The translations under genes and the position numbers were made by a program. Of a stretch of DNA of 9,705 bases, positions 1 through 6,700 are shown piece after piece. Origin of the DNA: Bacillota bacterium (GTDB lineage Bacteria > Bacillota > Clostridia > TANB77 > CAG-465); assembly GCA_023460235.1 (NCBI GenBank), contig JAEWRE010000037.1, positions 1-9,705 on the forward strand, read 5' to 3'. The stretch's first letter is position 1; every line of letters starts with the position of its first letter. Below the pieces are notes generated by a model that did no database searches, was not told the DNA's origin, and saw only the letters and a list, made by a program, of their open reading frames with translations.

Positions 1-1
1 A

Positions 2-82
2 CCTACTGAACGATTCCGTTTGGGTATGGCAAAAGTACCTCGTAATGCAACAGTAACAAGGTTGGGTGAGACAAATGTTTAA
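2..82 (+). CDS. 3' end of an unidentified upstream phage gene (partial)
   Basis: A reading frame enters from the left edge and stays open for 26 codons to a TAA at 80-82, ending ...RLGETNV. I do not recognise the fragment. It is called because the frame uses the same codon style (CGT, GGT, GCA, GTA) as the genes that follow, and because its stop overlaps the start of the DNA polymerase by 8 bases (ATGTTTAA). That is the same style of junction as in the rest of the operon. A second frame is also open, from the edge to a TAA at 54-56, so the choice of frame is not certain. Position suggests another replication gene, but that is inference only. Confidence 0.45.
   Translation, partial: PTERFRLGMAKVPRNATVTRLGETNV
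64..69 (+). promoter_or_regulatory. Ribosome binding site deciding the DNA polymerase start
   Basis: GGGTGA, matching the 3' half of the Shine-Dalgarno consensus, ends 5 bases before the ATG at 75. A GTG at 66 in the same frame would add three residues, but it overlaps this site and has only a weak AAGG (58-61) 4 bases ahead. I therefore prefer the ATG at 75. Confidence 0.4.
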
Positions 83-2252
83 GTACAATTGGCACCACTT
101 CGAGATAACTTCATGGACAGACGCTGAGCTTATGCGTAGTAACTTTCTAGCTACTACGCATGCAGCTACAGGGTTTGACACAGAAACAACAGGTCTGCAT
201 CCTATTTATGACAGACCTTTTCTGTACCAATTTGGTTGGATAACAGAGGAGCCTGAGTGTAATGGGTACACTTACGTAGTAGACATTGAACAGAATCTTG
301 AGCTGGCAAAAAATACGATTCAGCTTTGGCACGCCTTAGCTGCTACAGGTCCTAAGCACCTTGCTCATAATACAAAGTTTGACCTGCACCAATTGATTAA
401 CATTGGTGTACCTTACACAGCCAACAATATCTCTGACCTAATGATATTCATACGACTAGGAACAGACGCTGTTGCTGTGAAAAATGGTGGAGCACCTATG
501 CGTCTAAAAGATTTTGCAAAGCGTTACGTAGATTCTTCTGCAAAAGATTTTGAAAAAGAATTAGATGCAGAAAAAGAATCTATTGCAAAGTCTTTTAATG
601 TACGTTTACGTAAACGGTTAGGCTGGACGCAAAAGAAGATTGATGAGTTCTTCAAGGATAAGATTCATTCTGTAGAAGACTTACCAAAAGACAAGCAACA
701 GAGTTATAACGACTGGTTGATGTTAGACCTGCCGCTTTATTTACGAGATGTTGTGACTGGTAAAGTTACAAAAGATATGATACGCTATAACACTCTTAAT
801 CGAGAGACAGTTATAAAGTATGGACATTATGATATTGTCTGGCTGCTAGAAAGTTATGCACGCTTAGTAACAGCTGTACGGATTCGTGGCAATGAAGCAG
901 GTGTTGCTTATGAAGAAGCAAACATTTATCCTGTACTCAGTATGGAACGAGTAGGGCTTTGCGTAGATGTGCCTTACTTAGAGCAGGCTCAGAAAGATAT
1001 GAAAGCCTACATCAAAGAACGGAGAGAGGACTTATATACATTAGCAGGAGAACAGCTTTCTGTAGGACAGCATGATAAGATTAAAAACATTATTGCTGAA
1101 CAATATGGTGTAACTGTACAAGCAACTGGTAATGATGAGCTATCTCGTTTGTGTTCAGAACTAAAACACAAAAACGAGAACCCACAGTTAATAGAGTTTA
1201 TTGAAACAATTCAAGAACTCCGCACCTTAGAAAAATGGTACAGCACTTATATTGTAAGATTCTTAACAACGCTACGTAGATTTCATACTGACCGTATCTA
1301 CACACAAATCAATCTGAATGGTACAGTATCAGGACGAGTAACCTCAGACTTTCAACAATTCCCAAAAGACGCTATTGTCAGTATTGATGGGAGAGAACTG
1401 TTCCATCCAAGACGCATGATTAAAGTAGACACAGAAGCAGGCTATCAAGGGATTGTGTATCTGGACTACTCTCAGATTGAACTACGACTACAAGCAATGT
1501 ACACCATACTGGTTGGACATCCTGACTTAAACCTGTGCCGTGCTTATATGCCTTATGAATGTGAAACTGTACAGAACGGTGAACGAGTGCCATTTGATTG
1601 TCACAATCTTGAGCACATCAAACACGCTTATGATTGGACATGGTATCATAAGGAAGACGGAACTGAATGGGAAGCATTGGATGTCCACGGTGCTACAACG
1701 AAAGTAGCGTTTGATATTGATGAGAGTCATCCTGACTTTCACAGATTGCGTTACATCGGCAAGCGTGTAAACTTTGCTAAGAACTATGGAGCTCAACGTG
1801 GAAAGATTGCTGAGATGTTTCCTGAGTATGATGACGAACAGATTGATAAAATAGACGCTGCCTATTACAAGGCGTTCCCCGGTGTAAAGGAGTACCATAA
1901 CTATTGTTATCAACTCGCTCAGCAGCAGCCATATGCTCAGAATTTATTTGGTGTAAAATACTACAACGTATCAGGACACAACTTAATCAATATGCTTATT
2001 CAAGGAACTGGTGCTTACTTCTTGAAATCTAAGATAGTTAAGGTGTATAATTATCTTAAAGAGCATAACTGCAAGAGTAGACTGCAAATGCAGATACATG
2101 ATGAGTTATCCTTTGAATGGCATAAAGATGATGACATATCTATCTTCTATGACATCAAAGCTATTATGGAAGATTGGGATGATACACTCATCCCTATTGT
2201 TGCAGATATGGAAGTAACTAAAACAAACTGGGCTGAAAAAGTGGAGGTATGA
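75..2252 (+). CDS. Family A (Pol I-type) DNA polymerase with 3'-5' proofreading exonuclease
   Basis: This 725-residue protein is the likely phage replicative DNA polymerase; residues are numbered from the ATG at 75. The N-terminal DnaQ-like exonuclease has all three motifs: Exo I GFDTETT with D35 and E37, Exo II HNTKFD with D103, and Exo III YGHYD with Y249 and D253. Proofreading should therefore be active. The polymerase part shows SGRVTSDFQQFPKD (about 419-432), motif A DYSQIELR (D464), H538, the finger helix R559-K563-F567-Y571 ending in NYG, and motif C QIHDEL (H675-D676). The Phe at the position of E. coli F762 is the common state. There is no 5'-3' exonuclease domain. Two insertions stand out against E. 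coli Pol I. About 70 extra residues lie between Exo II and Exo III, and about 45 extra lie between motif A and H538. The gene overlaps the upstream frame by 8 bases and ends 1 base before the next gene. An alternative GTG start lies at 66. The family call is firm. Confidence 0.96.
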   Translation: MFKYNWHHFEITSWTDAELMRSNFLATTHAATGFDTETTGLHPIYDRPFLYQFGWITEEPECNGYTYVVDIEQNLELAKNTIQLWHALAATGPKHLAHNTKFDLHQLINIGVPYTANNISDLMIFIRLGTDAVAVKNGGAPMRLKDFAKRYVDSSAKDFEKELDAEKESIAKSFNVRLRKRLGWTQKKIDEFFKDKIHSVEDLPKDKQQSYNDWLMLDLPLYLRDVVTGKVTKDMIRYNTLNRETVIKYGHYDIVWLLESYARLVTAVRIRGNEAGVAYEEANIYPVLSMERVGLCVDVPYLEQAQKDMKAYIKERREDLYTLAGEQLSVGQHDKIKNIIAEQYGVTVQATGNDELSRLCSELKHKNENPQLIEFIETIQELRTLEKWYSTYIVRFLTTLRRFHTDRIYTQINLNGTVSGRVTSDFQQFPKDAIVSIDGRELFHPRRMIKVDTEAGYQGIVYLDYSQIELRLQAMYTILVGHPDLNLCRAYMPYECETVQNGERVPFDCHNLEHIKHAYDWTWYHKEDGTEWEALDVHGATTKVAFDIDESHPDFHRLRYIGKRVNFAKNYGAQRGKIAEMFPEYDDEQIDKIDAAYYKAFPGVKEYHNYCYQLAQQQPYAQNLFGVKYYNVSGHNLINMLIQGTGAYFLKSKIVKVYNYLKEHNCKSRLQMQIHDELSFEWHKDDDISIFYDIKAIMEDWDDTLIPIVADMEVTKTNWAEKVEV
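2243..2248 (+). promoter_or_regulatory. Ribosome binding site of the zinc-ribbon gene
   Basis: GGAGGT sits inside the last codons of the polymerase gene, 5 bases before the ATG at 2254. It is the strongest Shine-Dalgarno match in the window. It suggests translation coupled to the polymerase, whose TGA (2250-2252) falls between the site and the new start. Confidence 0.7.
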
Positions 2253-2253
2253 T

Positions 2254-2472
2254 ATGCAGTGTCCTAAGTGTGACGGTAAAACAAAAGTAATTGATTCACG
2301 TCCTTATATCGGAGGTATTTACCGTAAACGTAAGTGTACGTTATGTAACTATCAATTCTACACAGAAGAATTTCCTACAGAGGATGTAGCATCTGTACGC
2401 TCCTGTATGGCTCACCACCGTGCTAAGGCACGTGCGAAAAAGAAAGGAGAAGAATTTACAGATGAAACGTAA
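2254..2472 (+). CDS. NrdR-like stand-alone zinc-ribbon protein
   Basis: This is a 72-residue protein. Its N-terminus (CPKC at 3-6, TKVIDSR at 10-16, a basic RKRKC run, CTLC at 28-31, then NYQFYTEE) follows the pattern of the zinc ribbon of the transcriptional repressor NrdR: CPxC, TxVxDSR, RRRxCxxC, RFTTxE. Cys3, Cys6, Cys28 and Cys31 should bind one Zn2+. NrdR itself is about 150 residues, with an ATP-cone domain after the ribbon that senses nucleotides when ribonucleotide reductase genes are controlled. Here the ATP cone is absent and is replaced by a short polar, basic tail (HHRAKARAKKKGEEF). Nucleotide sensing in the NrdR manner is therefore not expected. The protein may bind DNA or act as an adaptor for its replication neighbours; this is inference. 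The gene starts 1 base after the polymerase and overlaps the resolvase gene by 11 bases. Confidence 0.85.
   Translation: MQCPKCDGKTKVIDSRPYIGGIYRKRKCTLCNYQFYTEEFPTEDVASVRSCMAHHRAKARAKKKGEEFTDET
2443..2449 (+). promoter_or_regulatory. Ribosome binding site deciding the resolvase start
   Basis: AAAGGAG lies within the zinc-ribbon gene, 12 bases before the ATG at 2462. The spacing is a little long, but no better site exists. The frame is also open back to an ATG at 2420. Starting there would place 14 basic residues before the RNase H-like strand and would lack a site of this quality, so 2462 is preferred. Confidence 0.5.
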
Positions 2473-3022
2473 GTATGTGTTAGGCATAGACCCTAGTGGT
2501 GCTTTTAATGAGGGCAAGGGCACCACAGGTATGTGCCTACTTAGTAAGACAAAGCGTTATAGGTTAGATAATGTCTGGGAAATTAGAGCAAAAGATTTTG
2601 CATCTGCGGAACAATACTGGTATGAACATATCAGACGTATCGAACAGTTGCACAAGCGTTATTCTAACTTAGTTGTAAGCATTGAAGATTATATTCTTTA
2701 TGCACAAAAAGCTCAGGAACAGATACACAGTCACTTTGAGACTTCCCAATTGATTGGTGTGATTCGTGTGTACTGTTGGTTGCATGAAATTCCTTTATAT
2801 ATCCGTCCAGCTGTCAGAGTAAAAAAGAGATGGTCTGATGAGATACTGGTACATAAAGGACTTATCGACTATGACGAAGTAAAACACTGTCATACCTGTG
2901 CTGTTAAGGAAGGAGCACTCAGCCCTCATATCAAAGACTCCATTCGTCATGCGGTACACTGCATGGCATTTGAATTAAGAAAGGAAGATGACGATGGACG
3001 TAGAAGAACGAATAAAAAATAG
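2462..3022 (+). CDS. RuvC-like Holliday junction resolvase (phage type)
   Basis: This is a 186-residue protein with an RNase H-like nuclease pattern. It begins directly with the first strand, KYVLGIDPSG, carrying D10. A glycine-rich turn and TTGMCLL follow. The second acidic position is E75 in VVSIEDY, and the final catalytic helix is HIKDSIRHAVH with D159 and H163. This order of a D in GIDPS, an E in a strand and a D-xxx-H/D helix is typical of RuvC-family resolvases in phages. They cut four-way junctions and other branched DNA in a metal-dependent way. The length is close to RuvC (about 170 residues). The C-terminus ends in a charged KEDDDGRRRTNKK tail. A small CHTC cluster (143-146) is a possible but unproven metal site. 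The gene overlaps the zinc-ribbon gene by 11 bases and the exonuclease gene by 29. Its likely role is clearing recombination and replication branches before packaging. Another RNase H-fold nuclease remains possible. Confidence 0.85.
   Translation: MKRKYVLGIDPSGAFNEGKGTTGMCLLSKTKRYRLDNVWEIRAKDFASAEQYWYEHIRRIEQLHKRYSNLVVSIEDYILYAQKAQEQIHSHFETSQLIGVIRVYCWLHEIPLYIRPAVRVKKRWSDEILVHKGLIDYDEVKHCHTCAVKEGALSPHIKDSIRHAVHCMAFELRKEDDDGRRRTNKK
2980..2985 (+). promoter_or_regulatory. Ribosome binding site deciding the exonuclease start
   Basis: AAAGGA lies 8 bases before the ATG at 2994 but only 2 bases before the alternative in-frame ATG at 2988. The spacing favours 2994, which makes the protein two residues shorter than the longest possible form. 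Confidence 0.55.
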
Positions 3023-3749
3023 TGGACTGCATTTAGAAGAAGTTGTACCCAACGCTTCTGAATTAGCAGAAACAGACCAGCACGCTTTTGCTATGCTACG
3101 GCGTGTAGGACTGGGTGCTAGTGATTCTTCTGTTATTCTAGGAGTAAACCTATATACAAAGTTAGATGAATTGATTCAACAAAAGCGTAGTACAGAAGTT
3201 ACAGAAGAAGAACGTAAAGTAGGTGAACTTGAGAATGTACGAAAAGGACGAGACTTAGAGCCTATCATCTTAAACTACTTTGCAAAACAGTTTGGTGTAG
3301 AAGTGCATAAGCCAAAACCAATGTACCGTCTGACAGACACACCTTGTCTGACAGTAAACTTTGATGGTGTGTTCGAGTTAAATGATGAACTGATTCCTGT
3401 AGAAGCTAAGTTCGTTTCTAAGTATGCTAAGAAATACTGGCGGCGACCGCTGCGTGTAACAAGTTTACAGGATGCCATTATACGAATGCGTACTATTGAG
3501 GTGCAGTATCATACTAAGATTGAAGAGCACATTCGACTTTGTGCAGAGGATTGTGGAATCCCACCTTATTACTACACGCAAGTACAACAGCAGTTGTTAG
3601 CATTAAATGCTCCCTTTGGTTATTTGACTTCCTTATGGGACGCAGGCTGGGAATCTAATACATTCTTAATTCCAAGAGATTTAATTACGCAACACGCTCT
3701 AGTAACAAGAGCTGAACACGTTTGGAAACAAATAAAGGGGCAGGTTTAA
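2994..3749 (+). CDS. YqaJ/lambda-exonuclease family nuclease
   Basis: This 251-residue protein (numbered from the ATG at 2994) belongs to the PD-(D/E)XK superfamily of YqaJ-like viral recombinases. The family motifs appear in order: LGASDSSVILG with a following TKLDELIQQK (about 40-64), RKGRDLEP with E89, LTVNFDG with D124, VEAK with E137 and K139, and YYTQVQQQL with Q196 and Q198. D124, E137 and K139 match lambda exonuclease D119, E129 and K131. The family degrades one strand of duplex DNA 5'-3' and leaves single-stranded tails for annealing. The spacing from the catalytic Lys to the QxQ motif is 57 residues, against about 26 in lambda exonuclease, so about 30 extra residues (LRVTSLQDAIIRM and following) are inserted. 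An annealing protein normally pairs with this enzyme, but none is in the window. The gene overlaps the resolvase gene by 29 bases and is the last gene of the operon. Its stop codon lies in the loop of the convergent hairpin. Confidence 0.92.
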   Translation: MDVEERIKNSGLHLEEVVPNASELAETDQHAFAMLRRVGLGASDSSVILGVNLYTKLDELIQQKRSTEVTEEERKVGELENVRKGRDLEPIILNYFAKQFGVEVHKPKPMYRLTDTPCLTVNFDGVFELNDELIPVEAKFVSKYAKKYWRRPLRVTSLQDAIIRMRTIEVQYHTKIEEHIRLCAEDCGIPPYYYTQVQQQLLALNAPFGYLTSLWDAGWESNTFLIPRDLITQHALVTRAEHVWKQIKGQV

Positions 3750-3759
3750 TACCTGCCCC
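3737..3759 (-). terminator. Intrinsic terminator of the giant gene, shared hairpin at the convergent junction
   Basis: A perfect 9-bp inverted repeat (GGGGCAGGT / ACCTGCCCC) flanks a 5-base loop, TTAAT. Read on the - strand, the stem is followed by TTTATTTGTTT, a reasonable U-rich tail, so it should stop transcripts of the giant gene. Read on the + strand, the stem is followed by AAAATCTTAG with no U-tract, so it is a poor intrinsic terminator for the replication operon. It might still protect the 3' end of that mRNA. The loop contains the stop codons of both convergent genes. Confidence 0.8.
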
Positions 3760-6700
3760 AAAATCTTAGTTGGTCAAATCTGTACTGTCTTACAGAATGT
3801 TTATAACGATTTACCTTTATCTTAACCAGTGCCTGATTATTCTTTGGTACTTTTCTGCGAGCAGTTACAATACTGTTTCTTCGTTTCATTCCAGTAGGAT
3901 ATGTCTGCATCCGTGTGCTTCGCATAGACGGTGCCTTATAACTTTTAGCTACAGGTGTTGTGACCGTACCGTTTTTATATTTCTTCGGTGAATACTTGTT
4001 AATATTAAACTTGCTATAGTACACTCTCGGTGAGTACGGGTCAGCATACTTTTGACTGTTCGGAGATTTCTTAGGGTAAATCATTCTAGGTTTCGGAACT
4101 CTCGTAGCATAAGGTACATAAGGCTTTCTGGAACACTTCTGTGTATAGCCACTGTTATATTTTCCAGACCGTTTTAAGAAGAAGCCACTGTCATACAGTT
4201 TCTGGAAATACTCTTTAGACTTCTTTGTTTCTTTGAAGTATATTTCTCCTGTGTCTGGGTTAAGCCACATATTTTCCATATACTTAAACCCATTCTTTTT
4301 ATACCAATGTTCTGCAAAAGTATCACCATCACCTTGCGGATTGATACGTTCTTCTTTTGTTACATAGTCAGCAGGGAAAGGAGCCTTACCTTCCTGCCAT
4401 AACTTCAATTGCTTATAGGCTTTCTCATCTCGTTCATTCAAGTCTGCACGATTTACTAAGTCACCTGTTACAGCAATGTACCAACCCTCAGCCATCTTAC
4501 CAATAATTTCAGCAGGCTTCAAACCCATTGCTTCATAGTATTTATAAGTACGGTTATAAATAGCGTTGCCTTTCTTAGAGGCTAACCAGTAAGGAATCTT
4601 TTCTTCATTCTTATAAACGGTGTAGCCTTGTTGTTCATAAACATCTACTAGGTCTTCACTGATACCTGTTCGATAACCGTTCTGAATAATGTAGTAGTCC
4701 CAACTTGCAATAGAGTTATAAAATGTAGAAGCGTCTACATCATACTTCCAACCTTCTCGCATCATCTGCCATGCAGTTTTTTCTGAGTACCCTGCCTGCA
4801 ACAGATGCCCATAAGTATCTACATACTTTGTAGGGTCTTTTGACAAGAAAGAAGGAATATAACTTACGCCCGGTACGTACTGATGGGTACGGCGGTATTC
4901 TGCATCCTGCTCATACCAATCGTAACCCACAGGTTTGTTGTTATCTTTTACAGCTCCGAACATAGTGCTAACAATAGGCGTGCTGGCAAAAGCAGCAGTA
5001 GTCGTATCTTTTAGCCAGCCCTGCCTATCTGCATAGGCTTGTGCTTCACTGAACAGACCGGGGAACAGCCATTGCAAAATACTGTCGCCTACTTCAGATT
5101 TAGCAGTAGGAGATGTCCAACGCTGCCATGTAACGCCAAGCATAGGAATTAAATTCAGTAATGCCTGCAACGCTTCAGGTGCGTCTGCACTGTCATATAT
5201 TTTGTTTCGAGCTTCTTCATCATCTAACCAACCACCGTTATCATAATACTCCTGCTGTAAGTCACGAATAGCGTCAAAGTATTTCCACGGTGTTTGCCCT
5301 TCCTCCCAACAGTCGTGCATAATCTGAAACAAAGTTTTCGCTGAATCTACAGAAGTGTGTAACATTTCTCCTGTTGTTCCTACAGGGTCCATTAAGAACT
5401 GGAACGCACTGAACAAACTGTAGTTAGTCTTCAGGTACAGTCCTGAATCATTCAGCATGATGTTACCATTCAGAATGGCATAGGCTAAAGATTTGTTTTC
5501 CATCATGTCTTCTGTACTCAGTTCTTCAAAAGGTTCGGGCATTGCCTGATAAACTAACTTCTGAAAGAACGTGTCTTCTCCAAGTAAGTCAATGTAGTAT
5601 AGTAAGTTGTCAATTGCAAAGGAACTGAACGGAAATACTTGGTCAAACAGTTTACGTACTTTACTATTGCGTGTCGTGTTGAACTGTGACATATCAACCA
5701 TATGATAAGCAGCATCCGATAAACCTGCACAGTACTCTGTCTGATACAGGAACACGTGGGCACGCATGAGTATTTCCACTTTGTTGTTCATATTCATAAT
5801 TGCTTTGACAGTAGGCATCTTTGTAATCAGAAGTTCTTTGGACTGTTTTGGAATCGTGTATATCAAACGTCCAATTTCTTCAGGTACATCAGGATTCTGT
5901 TTGATGAACTGTCGCACAAACTCTCTATCTTCCAACTCCAGATTCTTTTTATAAAAATCATAAAATGTTTTTAGATGTTTCTCTTTATCAGGTATCTCTA
6001 AATCCTTTGTACGTTTGCGTAACAAAGACATAATATCCTGTTGTAAATCTAACTGTCGAGCAGTGGGCGAAGCACTGGAAGAATCAAAGAACTGTGAAAG
6101 TTTCTTATATAAAGATTCTCCTAAGATACCTTCATCCTCAGAGTGTCTAACAAAGAACGCTGCTATATTTTTCTTAGACATATTACCTTCTGTCTCGTCG
6201 TATATCATAGCGTAGGTTCTATCAAACTGGTCTAAGATTTTCTTTGTAGTATTAAACATTTTATAAAAATCAAAGAACCGCCCACTCTGAAAGGCTCCTT
6301 TTGTTGAGGAGTCTATTGTATTACGAATAGCCCAACCGGGACTAGCCAACTGTCCAATCTTAATTGGAGCCAGCCAGTACCTGTTCAGGAATTTGTATAG
6401 GCTGTTGCTGAACACATTGTCATTCAAGTGTTCTACGGCAGAAGCGTAAGATACGTAGTTCAGTAAGCACACTTGTTCATCTTTCATCAGACGTTGCAAG
6501 TGTCCTTTACCATGGATTGTGATACGCATAACTTTACCGTCTTTTAATTTACACGCAACCAGATTATGATTACGAATAGAACGCATAGCTTCATCTATGG
6601 AAGTATCACCTATGATGTGTGCTAAACTGTGTTGCCTGTTAAACAAAAGCGTAGCGTAGTTCTCTTTCGTAGCCATAAAGTTATAGGCACTATTGAATCC

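Noticed and set aside
1527..1913. 128-codon open frame on the - strand
   Set aside because: It lies wholly antisense to the catalytic core of the DNA polymerase, has no usable ribosome site and no recognisable product, and is an antisense shadow.
2420..2461. Longer start for the resolvase at the ATG at 2420
   Set aside because: It would add 14 basic residues ahead of the first strand and lacks a good ribosome site. The ATG at 2462 gives the usual N-terminus for the family.
3737..3770. The convergent hairpin as a bidirectional terminator
   Set aside because: On the + strand the stem is followed by AAAATCTTAG without a U-tract, so only the - strand reading fits an intrinsic terminator.
5554..6215. 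Several short open frames on both strands within the giant gene
   Set aside because: All are 60-75 codons, are embedded in the giant frame, and have Cys/Phe/Ser-rich translations typical of antisense or out-of-frame reading.
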